12,181 bases of DNA from Planctomycetota bacterium. Lineage in GTDB: Bacteria; Planctomycetota; Phycisphaerae; WQYP01. How positions within the stretch are numbered: position 1 is the first letter of the stretch; each line of letters opens with the position of its first letter. Positions 1 to 8,169 of the stretch are shown in pieces. The stretch is from assembly GCA_021798635.1 (NCBI GenBank), contig JAJZGH010000143.1:1-12181 (forward strand). The letters are read 5' to 3'. Below the pieces are notes generated by a model, which saw only the letters and a program-made list of their open reading frames with translations, searched no databases and had not been told where the DNA came from. Both the position numbers and the translations under genes were made by a program.

Positions 1-1389
1 CAGGGTATTGGCGGCAACGCGAACATTAATATCCGCCTCATGAAGTCTCAGGCGGTCTTCCCGCATAATGCTGCGCTGCGCAAGCGCGGTTGAAATTTCC
101 TGGGCCACATTGAACATGACTGGTTCGGTGATGGGTTTGTCCGTCGGAATCAGCAGGATGTTACCGCGAAGATTCAACTGGGGATCATTGAGCAGAGATT
201 TCAATTGATCGGATGTGGTGCGCAAATTCGCCTCAGCGGTAATCAGCGCCACGCGACTTTGGGCCACCGCGTCACCGGCCTGGGCCACCTGCACGGAACT
301 GGCGTCAAAAATTCCGCGCTTTTTAATTTGTTGCAGCGTACGGCGCGTGCTGACCAGCAACCGCTGGTCAATTCGCAAATTGGCATCCGCCTGCGCCAGA
401 AGATAATACGTCAGTTCGACATTTTTGATGATCGCCTGCACCTGACTGCGAAATACGGCCATGGAAATCCGCTTATTGCTCCGGGCAATATAAATGCCCG
501 ACTTTACCACATCGGATCCAAACCCCCGCAACAGCGGCTGCGAAATAGCCAACGCCAGATTATCCGCGTTCGATGGATTGATATCCGGCTGAAAGCCCGG
601 TGTTCCGGAAACATTTAAAAAATCATTGGTGGCGGAAAATTGGGCCGTTCCGCCCCATCCCAGGGGCTTGCTGACGCCTACCTGATTCGCCCAGGCTAAT
701 GTATTGCTGTTACCCGCCCCCGGCACCGCTCCCCCGGCCCCGAACTGCGTACCGGATGTGGTGGGAATATCGGTTCGCGTTACGCCGGTGGAACCAAAAA
801 TCGTCGCATCAAAGGCGGCTTCGGCCTGCACCAGCAGCGTCTGGGAAATGGCCGGGGTATACGCCTGCACTTTTATCGCCAAGCTGTGTTCCAACGCCAT
901 GGCCACCGCATCCTGCAGCGTCAGTCGATAGACCGGTTCGCCTTGATATAACGCCGAAGCTGATTTTCCCAATGTTGTCTTTGACGCCGGTGCCACAGCG
1001 GCGGTAGCACCGGCCGGCACCACCGCCCCACCATGATCCGCTGCGGGAATCATGGCTTCATGCACCCCTTGATCGACGGGTGTCACCTTTTTCTGCACGT
1101 TGTAAATTCGGCCATCACTAACGTCGTGCGCCAGTACCGATTGCGCATAGCTATCCCAGGAAGAATTGGAGTTTCGCGACTGCAACGGTGATTCACAACC
1201 GCCCAGAACGCCGGCCGCAAAGAAGGCCGCCGCCAGCATGATCGCCGTATGCCGATGATGGATGATTTTAATTGTACCGCGCCGCCTTTCCCGGCCCGTC
1301 TGTTCACCGCCATCGGTGTCGTGCCGCGCCGCCGGCAAAGGAGGGGTTCCCAACAGTGAACACAACCGCCGTCGCTTGAGAACTGACAT
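1..1389 (-). CDS. TolC-family outer membrane efflux lipoprotein, C-terminus missing at the left edge
   Basis: The frame is open from ATG at 1389 to base 1 (463 codons), so the C-terminus lies outside the window. The first 50 residues are basic and Arg-rich. A hydrophobic stretch and lipobox follow (MLAAAFFAAGVLGGC, with the lipidated Cys at residue 65), which suggests export and lipid anchoring. From about residue 156 (YRLTLQDAVAMAL) the protein resembles the outer membrane efflux protein repeat: the LTLQDAV-type helix, then alternating beta-like segments, then a match near residue 285 (SQPLLRGFG), typical of the second helical hairpin. Proteins of this family form trimeric outer-membrane channels for type I secretion or RND efflux. 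The start at 1389 has GAGG six bases upstream, but the leader before the signal core is unusually long. An internal ATG at 1239 would leave the signal peptide without positive charges. It is last in a probable operon after hpnH and the 140-aa gene. The substrate cannot be inferred. Confidence 0.85.
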   Translation of the reverse strand, partial: MSVLKRRRLCSLLGTPPLPAARHDTDGGEQTGRERRRGTIKIIHHRHTAIMLAAAFFAAGVLGGCESPLQSRNSNSSWDSYAQSVLAHDVSDGRIYNVQKKVTPVDQGVHEAMIPAADHGGAVVPAGATAAVAPASKTTLGKSASALYQGEPVYRLTLQDAVAMALEHSLAIKVQAYTPAISQTLLVQAEAAFDATIFGSTGVTRTDIPTTSGTQFGAGGAVPGAGNSNTLAWANQVGVSKPLGWGGTAQFSATNDFLNVSGTPGFQPDINPSNADNLALAISQPLLRGFGSDVVKSGIYIARSNKRISMAVFRSQVQAIIKNVELTYYLLAQADANLRIDQRLLVSTRRTLQQIKKRGIFDASSVQVAQAGDAVAQSRVALITAEANLRTTSDQLKSLLNDPQLNLRGNILLIPTDKPITEPVMFNVAQEISTALAQRSIMREDRLRLHEADINVRVAANTL

Positions 1390-1424
1390 GAAAAGCCTCG
1401 GTAATGGTCACATTGCGGATCACG

Positions 1425-1847
1425 TCAAAGTGGTTCAGGATCGATGCGGATATTTTTTTCGCCCGCCGCCTTTTTTTCCTGATATTTTTTCAGCCACGTC
1501 TGAAAGCTTTTACCTGCCGCCGGGTCTTTACCGGTAAACTGAATGCTGGCAATATCCTCATATCGGATGGTGGCGCGATCGGTGGAATCTTTGATGATCA
1601 TCCGCAGATTCCATTTAGCGGTATCGGATGATTCCGCCTGCCGGTCAAAAATATATCCTTCCACCGCATCCCCCCGGCGATTAACAATGGTTACATCGCC
1701 GCGATAGCTGAAGGCTTTTTCCACCACGTCCCGGACCACCGGCAGGGAATCTAGCTGGGGGTTGTACCCCTCCAGATTTTCATACTCTGTGGCCGGTGCG
1801 TTATCCGTGGAAGCCGGGGCTGGAGAGATAGGTTCTTGCGTTGTCAT
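1425..1847 (-). CDS. Conserved-looking hypothetical protein, 140 aa, between hpnH and the TolC-like gene
   Basis: I do not recognise a named family. The N-terminal 35 or so residues are polar, rich in Pro, Ala, Thr and Ser, and probably disordered. The central part (SYRGDVTIVNRRGDAVEGYIFDR, then WNLRMIIKDSTDRATIRYEDIASIQFTG) has short alternating beta strands and a final strand reading DIASIQF. That pattern would suit a small SH3- or Sm-like barrel; this is inference only. The C-terminal tail is Lys/Glu-rich and helical (SFQTWLKKYQEKKAAGEKN). There is no signal peptide, membrane segment or cysteine, so it should be cytoplasmic. It starts 37 bp after the hpnH stop and ends 35 bp before the TolC-like start, all on the same strand, so co-transcription is likely. 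No good Shine-Dalgarno is visible; the upstream sequence is AT-rich. It is probably a real gene because codon structure and spacing fit the neighbours. Confidence 0.75.
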   Translation of the reverse strand: MTTQEPISPAPASTDNAPATEYENLEGYNPQLDSLPVVRDVVEKAFSYRGDVTIVNRRGDAVEGYIFDRQAESSDTAKWNLRMIIKDSTDRATIRYEDIASIQFTGKDPAAGKSFQTWLKKYQEKKAAGEKNIRIDPEPL

Positions 1848-1884
1848 ATTAAAATTTTAATCCGTTAAAAGCACGAGTCTGAAA

Positions 1885-3054
1885 TTAAACGCCGACCTCG
1901 TCATTGGCCCGCGAAGCGGATCGTTCCGTGTGATTGTCGGATGCTGCCGTCTTACCGGCGCTGACGCTTAAGGGGATGAAATTGTGACGCGTGTTTTGCA
2001 CCGGCTGCTGCAGCGCCTCAAGTGCCTCACGGTTCACATAACTGCCGCCAAAAAGTGTGGCCCGCGCGGTGGCCAGCAGGCCTCGCAGGGATCCAAACGT
2101 ATCATTGACCGCACTGGCTTCATAACCGCTGTGAACCATGCAATTGGTGCAGCGCGGATTGCCCGATTCTGCCCCGTAATGATCCCAGTTGGTGGTTTCC
2201 AGCAATTCGCCAAAGGTGTCCGCGTAGCCGTCCTGCAGCAGGTAACACGGCTTCTGCCAGCCGAAGACGTTGTAGGTGGGCATTCCCCATGGCGTGCAGG
2301 CATACGACCGCTTTCCCATGAGAAATTCCAAAAACAGCGGGCTTTGATTAAACCGCCATTTTTTGTCCCGGTTGCTGAGAATCGTGCTGAAAAGCGTCCG
2401 AGTTTTGGCCCGTCCCAGAAAGTGCTGTTGATCCGGTGCTTTGTCATAGCTGTAACCGGGTGAAAGCATCATGCCTTCCACCCCCAGTTGCATCATTTCA
2501 TCAAAAAATCCACGAACGCTGGCCGGGTCAGCACCGTCAAACAAGGTGGTATTGGTTGTGACCCGGAACCCGCGCTTCACCGCTTCCTTAATGCCTTCCA
2601 CGGCAATGTCATATCCGCCTTCCCGGCAGACGGAAAAATCATGGTGTTCCTTCTGGCCATCCAGATGGACGCTGAAAGTCAGGTATTTCGAGGGTTTGAA
2701 AAGATCAATTTTCTGCTTAAGCAGTAAGGCATTGGTGCACAGATAGATATATTTTTTACGGGCGATTAACCCCTCAACAATTTCTTTAATCTGTGGGTGC
2801 AGCAGCGGCTCACCGCCGGGAATACTGACCATGGGGGCACCGCATTGCTCAACCGCGTCAAAGCATTGTTCGGGCGTGAGTTGCGACTTAAGAATATGCG
2901 CCGGATACTGAATTTTTCCACACCCCGCGCAGGCCAGATTGCACCGGAACAGCGGCTCGAGCATCAAGACCAGCGGATAGCGTTTCCGACCTTTGAGCCG
3001 CTGGGACATGACATAAGTTGCAACAGTCCACATCTGAGAAATTGGGACGCCCAT
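1885..3054 (-). CDS. hpnH: HpnH, hopanoid biosynthesis radical SAM protein (adenosylhopane synthase)
   Basis: This 389-aa radical SAM enzyme closely matches HpnH, which joins the 5'-deoxyadenosyl radical to diploptene to give adenosylhopane, the first step toward side-chain-extended bacteriohopanepolyols. The N-terminus (MGVPISQMWTVATYVMSQRL) is characteristic of the family. The 4Fe-4S motif is FRCNLACAGC with Cys38, Cys42 and Cys45; the SAM-binding GGE motif is at residues 80-82 (SIPGGEPLLH). Further Cys-containing segments toward the C-terminus (YACTPWGMP, KPCYLLQDGY, RCTNCMVHSGYE) are also family features. The last 50 or so residues are polar and look like a variable tail. The ATG at 3054 is chosen because AAGGA precedes it at good spacing and it begins the family N-terminus; the reading frame could extend 19 codons further upstream but that part has no family resemblance. 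It is the first gene of the minus-strand block and diverges from the cas genes. No other hopanoid gene is in the window. Confidence 0.95.
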   Translation of the reverse strand: MGVPISQMWTVATYVMSQRLKGRKRYPLVLMLEPLFRCNLACAGCGKIQYPAHILKSQLTPEQCFDAVEQCGAPMVSIPGGEPLLHPQIKEIVEGLIARKKYIYLCTNALLLKQKIDLFKPSKYLTFSVHLDGQKEHHDFSVCREGGYDIAVEGIKEAVKRGFRVTTNTTLFDGADPASVRGFFDEMMQLGVEGMMLSPGYSYDKAPDQQHFLGRAKTRTLFSTILSNRDKKWRFNQSPLFLEFLMGKRSYACTPWGMPTYNVFGWQKPCYLLQDGYADTFGELLETTNWDHYGAESGNPRCTNCMVHSGYEASAVNDTFGSLRGLLATARATLFGGSYVNREALEALQQPVQNTRHNFIPLSVSAGKTAASDNHTERSASRANDEVGV

Positions 3055-3387
3055 GAGTTCCTTTCCGGCCCGCATTTCTATCGGCCAAAAGCATAAAATT
3101 CCCGCCTGCACGCTAGTTCACCGCCCGCGCGCGGCTCTTCCGGCAGTCATTATTCGGAGGCAAGCACGTCAAACCGCAACAGCCCTCCAAGGAGCCTGTC
3201 CGAGTGCAAAATCATACCCGCCCATGCCAGCCCCGCCAAGCGCTACGTGAGCGCTGGGCAGCACACGTTTTTCACTTATGCGGATCATCTCCCCTCTTGT
3301 TGGCACAAGAACGCGCGGCGATTCCAAGGCAACGCCAGCAAATTCTGGAATTTGGAACCCGCGGCGCGCAACCCAAGTCGCCCCTTT

Positions 3388-3403
3388 TGACACACTTTTG
3401 TCA
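3388..3403. promoter_or_regulatory. Short inverted repeat, possible operator upstream of the cas promoter
   Basis: The sequence TGACACACTTTTGTCA has perfect 5-bp arms (TGACA and TGTCA) around a 6-bp centre, the geometry of a dimeric repressor site. Its left half belongs to the 9-mer TTGACACAC at 3387-3395, which recurs exactly at 3431-3439 as the -35 region of the cas promoter, 44 bp downstream. It could be an operator or the -35 of a second, weaker upstream promoter (no good -10 follows). An arm of five bases can arise by chance, so confidence is low. Confidence 0.3.
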
Positions 3404-3430
3404 GTGGCCGAGAAAGCTGCCAGAATTTAA

Positions 3431-3459
3431 TTGACACACCTCGGAACCCCGCCCATACT
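3431..3459 (+). promoter_or_regulatory. Sigma70-type promoter for the cas operon
   Basis: A perfect -35 hexamer TTGACA (3431-3436) is followed after exactly 17 bp by CATACT (3454-3459), which matches the -10 consensus TATAAT at four of six positions, including the key second A and final T. Transcription would begin near 3466, giving an untranslated leader of about 60 bases before the chosen cas3 start. The first TTG of this promoter is in frame with cas3 and could be mistaken for its start codon. Confidence 0.65.
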
Positions 3460-3526
3460 CACACGGCATTTATATGGGATGAACATTCGCCAGAGAAGGG
3501 GCGACCAAATTTGTAACGGTTGGGCG

Positions 3527-6139
3527 ATGATGGAATTTAACGAGAAATTCAAGGCCCTAACCGGCAATGACCCGCTGCGGTGGCAGTGCCGGCTATATGC
3601 CCAGTGGCGGGAAAACAAAATAAATCCGATTATCGACCTGCCCACCGGCATGGGCAAGACTGCAGTTATTGCAATCTGGCTGATTGCTCGTGCTGATGCC
3701 AAGACGGATTCGCACCGCTTGCCGACACGTCTGGTTTATGTTGTTGATCGGCGCACAATAGTAGATCAGGCAACGGCGTTGGCCGAGAAAATCCGGAAAT
3801 GCGCCGCAGAGGCCGACCTTGACCCTCCCACGATAAGCACACTCCGGGGCCAATTTGCAGACAACCGCGAGTGGACTTGTGATCCGTCAAAACCTGCGAT
3901 CATCATCGGAACGGTGGATATGATCGGCAGCCGATTGCTTTTCAGCGGCTACCGCAGTTCCTATAAGCAACGCCCGTTGGACGCGGGGTTGCTGGGGCAG
4001 GATTCGCTGTTGATTCTCGATGAAGCCCACCTAAGCCAACCATTTGCAAGATTATTGCATGATATTGGAAGCGACGGACCTTTCCAAAAAGGTGGCAAGC
4101 CCATGCGGGTAGTGCGCATGTCCGCGACGACCGTTACGGACCGCCAGGACGCATTTCGCCTTGAGCCTTCTGATTTAGAGGGCGACAGGGAGAGCAATGT
4201 TATCGTCAAAAGGTATCACGCGTTAAAGCACTTGCGTATAAGCGAAGGCACCGCGGACGTGAAACCTGAAATAGTAAAAGCGGCAACAGAACTCGCTACG
4301 GATGGCTTCCGCGTGGTCGTCTTTGTGCGATCTCCGGATGATGCCCAGAAAGTCGCCGACGCGATAAAAAAAGCGATGGAGAAAAAGAAAACTCCGGCGA
4401 ACGCCGTAGAGGTATTAACGGGCACCATGCGCGGCCTTGAACGTGACGAACTAATGGAAAAGCCAGTGATGAAGCGGTTTCTGAAACCGGAAAATCAACC
4501 TGATGCCGGCTCCGCAATTCTGGTGTCAACCAGCGCGGGCGAGGTCGGGTTCGACCTGAACGCCGACCATCTGGTCTGCGATGCCGCACCGCTGGATTCC
4601 ATTATTCAGCGACTGGGCCGCGTAAATCGCCGGGGAGAAGCCTGCGCCACCGTGCATCTCTTTGCGGCCAACCCCAGGAAGAAAAAAGAATCCGAGAAAT
4701 GCGAGGAAGGCGGCTCCGCTGCTCACACCTATGAAACAGCGGCACTCAAAACAGTCGAAATACTTATGCAACTCCCCAAGCTATCGGACGAAATATTTGA
4801 CGCCAGCCCGAAAGCCCTCGCCGACCTGGAAAAACCCGACGAGGCCCTGACGCCCAAACCGATGGTTGTTCCAGTGACGGATATTCTCCTCGACGCCTGG
4901 TCCATGACCACGATCGCCCAGCCTATGCCCGGACGGCCGCCGGTGGCGGACTGGTTGCGCGGTATCTCCGACGAGGATCCGCCGCAAACAACCATCGCAT
5001 GGAGGGCGGAACTGGATGTGGACGGATTCGGTGACCTCGACATTAATGACATTGAAGAATGGTTTGATGCCCACCGGGTCTTGCTGCATGAAACACTGAC
5101 CGTTCCAGCGGATAAGGCCGCGAAACTGCTGGCGGAACGGTGGGCGAAACTGGCTGATAAAGTCCGCAAAGATATCGAAAGCCGTCCATGCGTCATTGAT
5201 CAAGGCGGCCTGCGAACCATCGCGGTCAAGACATTACTCGAGCGCCTCGGGAAGAAGCCGACGCCGGACGCGCGCGATATTCTTAACGCCAATCTCACTC
5301 TCCCGGCATCTTTCGGCGGCATTGAACGCCACTGGGGCTTGCTGGATCCAGCGGCACCAAAGCTGGAGCCGGATTCCAGTGCCGAGGCTCTCGCAATGGC
5401 CCCAGATGTGGCCGACGAACAACTACCAGAAAACAACCGCAGGTATCGGCAGATCAAAGTGGACGAATCAGTGGAAGCGCTTTGCGGCGAAACACCGGAG
5501 GATTCCGAGGATTATCCCAAGTTCGTGCTGGACCTACCATCCGACGACGATTCCGTGCGCCGACTCATCAGTGTGGTGCTAAAACGCGACCGTCCGGAAT
5601 TTGGATCACAATCGCAGGGGCTCACGGATCACGTCGCCGCAGTCGAGAAGCAGGCCAACGATATCGCCGGACGGCTCGCGCTGGAAGCACCCATTGCCGC
5701 CGCCCTTCAGTTAGCAGCGAAAAGGCACGACTGCGGCAAAAACCGTGTGATATGGCAAGATGCCGTCGGCGGCAGCATGGAGAATCCACTGGCGAAGTCC
5801 AGCGGACGCATGCGCCCCATTGCCGGCAATTATCGCCATGAGTTCGGTTCCCTGCGCGAGTTTCGCGACGGCCATCGCGAAAATCTTGACCCGGAAATAT
5901 TCGACCTCGCGGCTCACCTGATCGCCACGCACCATGGCCGCGCGCGGCCACACTTTCCCAAAGGCGGATTTGATCCGAAGGCCCGCACAAAATCACCCGA
6001 TATAGCCACCGAAGCGATGCGCCGCTTTGCGCGATTGCAGCGCAAATATGGCCATTGGCGGTTAGCATGGCTGGAAAATTTACTACGTTGCGCCGACGCG
6101 CTGGCCTCGGCGGAAAACGACAGGGGTAAAAATGCCTAA
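3527..6139 (+). CDS. cas3: Cas3 helicase-nuclease, helicase followed by C-terminal HD domain (GSU0051 type)
   Basis: This 870-aa effector of type I CRISPR interference would be recruited by the Csb1-Csb2-Csb3 complex to unwind and cut target DNA. A Q-motif-like start (LTGNDPLRWQCRL, residues 11-23) is followed by Walker A PTGMGKT (39-45), the DEAH box (165-168), SAT of motif III (MSATTV), and motif VI QRLGRVNRRG (361-370). The HD nuclease comes last: KRHDCGK with His734-Asp735, a downstream RHEFGS histidine, and the HHGRARPHFP metal-ligand segment with His802-His803. This order is the reverse of canonical HD-first Cas3 and is typical of the I-U/GSU group. All visible catalytic motifs are intact. 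The ATG at 3527 (or the adjacent one at 3530) fits the family N-terminus; an in-frame ATG at 3479 would add 16 residues, and a TTG at 3431 lies in the promoter. No strong Shine-Dalgarno is seen. The end overlaps csb3 by 8 bp. Confidence 0.97.
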   Translation: MMEFNEKFKALTGNDPLRWQCRLYAQWRENKINPIIDLPTGMGKTAVIAIWLIARADAKTDSHRLPTRLVYVVDRRTIVDQATALAEKIRKCAAEADLDPPTISTLRGQFADNREWTCDPSKPAIIIGTVDMIGSRLLFSGYRSSYKQRPLDAGLLGQDSLLILDEAHLSQPFARLLHDIGSDGPFQKGGKPMRVVRMSATTVTDRQDAFRLEPSDLEGDRESNVIVKRYHALKHLRISEGTADVKPEIVKAATELATDGFRVVVFVRSPDDAQKVADAIKKAMEKKKTPANAVEVLTGTMRGLERDELMEKPVMKRFLKPENQPDAGSAILVSTSAGEVGFDLNADHLVCDAAPLDSIIQRLGRVNRRGEACATVHLFAANPRKKKESEKCEEGGSAAHTYETAALKTVEILMQLPKLSDEIFDASPKALADLEKPDEALTPKPMVVPVTDILLDAWSMTTIAQPMPGRPPVADWLRGISDEDPPQTTIAWRAELDVDGFGDLDINDIEEWFDAHRVLLHETLTVPADKAAKLLAERWAKLADKVRKDIESRPCVIDQGGLRTIAVKTLLERLGKKPTPDARDILNANLTLPASFGGIERHWGLLDPAAPKLEPDSSAEALAMAPDVADEQLPENNRRYRQIKVDESVEALCGETPEDSEDYPKFVLDLPSDDDSVRRLISVVLKRDRPEFGSQSQGLTDHVAAVEKQANDIAGRLALEAPIAAALQLAAKRHDCGKNRVIWQDAVGGSMENPLAKSSGRMRPIAGNYRHEFGSLREFRDGHRENLDPEIFDLAAHLIATHHGRARPHFPKGGFDPKARTKSPDIATEAMRRFARLQRKYGHWRLAWLENLLRCADALASAENDRGKNA

Positions 6140-7022
6140 CCCAACACCAAACATCACCATCCCGGTCGACCTAACCAACCCCGGCCAATTCTTCGCCTGC
6201 TGCGGACTGCTGGAACTGGCCGACCGCCTCTGGCCGGGCGCGGAGGGGTGGTTTGGACAAACGCAATTTTGCATGGGTACGGATGACCCACGCAAGACAC
6301 TTGACGAGTTGCTGAAGGAGATTATTTCTTGCCCACTCAGGCCAACCATACCTCCCGATGACTCCGCAAGGCTGCAAACCCTTGTCCAAAAACAACATGA
6401 CCTGAAGCGACGAGGCAGAGTTCTACCAAAGTTTGAGGAAGCGGAGCGAAAGCGGTTAAACTCCCTCCGCATTTATTCCGGATTCACCCTGGATTCCCCG
6501 TTCAGCATTAGGGTCGATTGGTGGCTTAACGACGCGTGTGGTGGGGCCGATTTGAAAACCTGGGCTGGCAAGCAGGAAGTGGCTGTAATCGCCAGGGAAA
6601 TTAAAAACTCCCTGAAACCAGAGGTTGCTGACGATCTTTTTGCCTTTGAGACGGTAATCCGTCGGCAATCCGACGGTGCCCCCGTGGCTCCACTAAGCTT
6701 TGACTCGGGTCGGGCCGGAACAGCGCAGGACATCGGATATTCCCCCGATAAAATTGGCCAGGCCCTAACCGCACGAGTGTGGACGGAGTTTCTGTGCCTG
6801 ATCGGGCTGCAACGTTTCGCAGTCGCGCCTGCGGCAGATGGGCTATTTGACCTTTCAATATGGTCGGTTCCGTTGCCTGTAATGTGCGCAGCTGCCGCCG
6901 CAAAAGGGGGGATACCATCGGTCGCCGCTGCACAGGCCAAGTTCAGGCTGGCGGCACGGGACACTGGAAATCGTTACAAAGCATTTACTGATAATGTTTC
7001 ACTTATTTGGAGACTACCATGA
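6132..7022 (+). CDS. csb3: Csb3, small Cas8-like subunit of the type I-U/GSU effector (GSU0052 family)
   Basis: This 296-aa protein is assigned from its N-terminal signature NPGQFFACCGLLELADRLW (residues 16-34), which I recognise as typical of GSU0052/Csb3, and from its place between cas3 and csb1, the same as in the Geobacter sulfurreducens layout. Csb3 has been proposed as a reduced Cas8 (large-subunit) analogue in I-U systems that lack Csx17; its biochemical role is poorly established. The middle contains a basic, helical region (KRRGRVLPKFEEAERKRLNSL) followed by a segment with aromatic strands (GFTLDSPFSIRVDWWLND), and the C-terminal third is Ala-rich. No nuclease motif is visible. The start is preceded by AGGGG and overlaps the cas3 stop by 8 bp; the TGA stop shares ATGA with the csb1 start, so translational coupling on both sides is likely. 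Confidence 0.88.
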   Translation: MPNPTPNITIPVDLTNPGQFFACCGLLELADRLWPGAEGWFGQTQFCMGTDDPRKTLDELLKEIISCPLRPTIPPDDSARLQTLVQKQHDLKRRGRVLPKFEEAERKRLNSLRIYSGFTLDSPFSIRVDWWLNDACGGADLKTWAGKQEVAVIAREIKNSLKPEVADDLFAFETVIRRQSDGAPVAPLSFDSGRAGTAQDIGYSPDKIGQALTARVWTEFLCLIGLQRFAVAPAADGLFDLSIWSVPLPVMCAAAAAKGGIPSVAAAQAKFRLAARDTGNRYKAFTDNVSLIWRLP

Positions 7023-8167
7023 ATAAGGATAATCCGTCATCTTGGCTCAAGGATTCCGACGTGGTCGCAATCGTGTTGCGGCAATATTTGCGGCCTATCG
7101 ACGGCTACGACGCCCCCATCTTCCCACCAACATTTGCGATGAGGCCATCCTCGCAGCAGCGACATCCGTATAACATAGATACGCTTTCCGGTGGGCGCAA
7201 TATCTGCCTGATTGACAGTATCGCGTCGCAGTCGAACCGAATCGAACCGATATTCGACACCTTTTCGCCACGAATGGTTCCAAAAGTGACGGTGAAAGTG
7301 AAGTCCGGGAAGAATGAAGAATCGAAGAGCCTGCTCGAAATTGGGCATCGCGTCGCCGATGCGGTCATCCGATTTTCAGATTGGGCCCAAACGGTCAGCC
7401 AAGCCCTCCTTCAGTATGGCAAGGGCGACGCCTCTTCGCTGGCCCGAATCGCGCCAACCTCAATTGTCTTCGGAGCGTGGAACTCGCGAGACGGAGGCGA
7501 GAAGATTCCGCGATTGGTGCAATCCACGATCCGCGCAACCAACGTCGACGTCTTGACGCGGGCATCGCAATACGTGCCTCCCTTTGACTACAAGGAAGTC
7601 GTAGACGACAAAGAAACGCCAATCATCGACCCGAAGACCAAGAATGACAAACTTTCGGGTCAGGGGCTTCTTGCGGTACCTGTCGTGACCATGCCGACGA
7701 AAGAAAAGAATAAGGAACTGGCATTTCGCGTGCACGGCGGAGTTCTTGTTAATGGCGATATTCGGCGCGATGCGGCCGTCAATCTGGTGACCCTTCGTGC
7801 AGCAAGGGCTGGGGCTAAAAGCGATGACGATAACATGCATTCTTACTTGTTGGGTCTGTCACTTGTCGCCCTCCTTTATGAGCAGGATTTTAACCTGCGT
7901 CAGGGTTGCCAACTCGTTCTGGATCCAAAGCGCGCTGAACAACGAATGAAGGAAAATGAGTATGGACGATATGCCCTTGCCCTCGTTAAACGTGATGGAA
8001 CTGAGTCGGGGATCAATCTTACTTATGATGATGCGCGGCAATATGCAGAAAATGCGGCAAGGACATTCAAGATTACAGAAGATGAAAAAACGGTAAATTT
8101 CGACGCCGCCACGATGAACGCCGCCATCAAGACCGCCAGCATTGATACAGATGCGGAAGAGGGCTAA
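7019..8167 (+). CDS. csb1: Csb1, Cas7-family backbone subunit (GSU0053 family)
   Basis: This 382-aa protein would form the repeated backbone that coats the crRNA in the interference complex. Family hallmarks are the RPIDGYDAPIFPPTFA segment (residues 25-40), YNIDTLSGGRNICLIDS (51-67) and SQSNRIEPIF (70-79), all characteristic of GSU0053. A glycine-rich strand (FRVHGGVLVNGDIRRDAAVNLVTLRA) follows in the second half, and QGCQLVLDPKRAEQRM lies nearer the C-terminus. The ATG at 7019 is chosen because GGAG stands six bases before it and it overlaps the csb3 stop as ATGA; a TTG 12 bases upstream is in frame but would lose that Shine-Dalgarno. The csb2 start is 2 bp after the stop. The gene looks complete. 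Assignment as Cas7 rests on family knowledge, since the RRM fold is not visible from sequence alone. Confidence 0.95.
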   Translation: MNKDNPSSWLKDSDVVAIVLRQYLRPIDGYDAPIFPPTFAMRPSSQQRHPYNIDTLSGGRNICLIDSIASQSNRIEPIFDTFSPRMVPKVTVKVKSGKNEESKSLLEIGHRVADAVIRFSDWAQTVSQALLQYGKGDASSLARIAPTSIVFGAWNSRDGGEKIPRLVQSTIRATNVDVLTRASQYVPPFDYKEVVDDKETPIIDPKTKNDKLSGQGLLAVPVVTMPTKEKNKELAFRVHGGVLVNGDIRRDAAVNLVTLRAARAGAKSDDDNMHSYLLGLSLVALLYEQDFNLRQGCQLVLDPKRAEQRMKENEYGRYALALVKRDGTESGINLTYDDARQYAENAARTFKITEDEKTVNFDAATMNAAIKTASIDTDAEEG

Positions 8168-8169
8168 TC

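Larger units (their letters stand above)
3055..3526. other. Divergent intergenic region between hpnH and cas3
   Basis: This 472-bp stretch separates the divergent start codons. The short open frames inside it have no recognisable motif, and I see no RNA gene or CRISPR repeat. The half next to cas3 holds a strong promoter and a small inverted repeat, described separately. I could not identify a convincing promoter for hpnH on the minus strand. Confidence 0.6.

Noticed and set aside
3204..3434. 76-aa open frame in the hpnH-cas3 intergenic region
   Set aside because: Its composition (Arg, Gln, Pro, His-rich) resembles random translation of GC-rich DNA, and I see no family motif or ribosome site.
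3431..3526. Upstream TTG start for cas3 giving a 902-aa protein
   Set aside because: The TTG is part of a perfect -35 hexamer with a well-spaced -10, and the added 32 residues show no family resemblance. The family-like N-terminus begins at the ATG at 3527 or 3530.
5622..6068. Minus-strand open frames of 80-160 aa opposite cas3, csb3 and csb1
   Set aside because: They are shadows of strongly supported plus-strand genes and show no domain motif.
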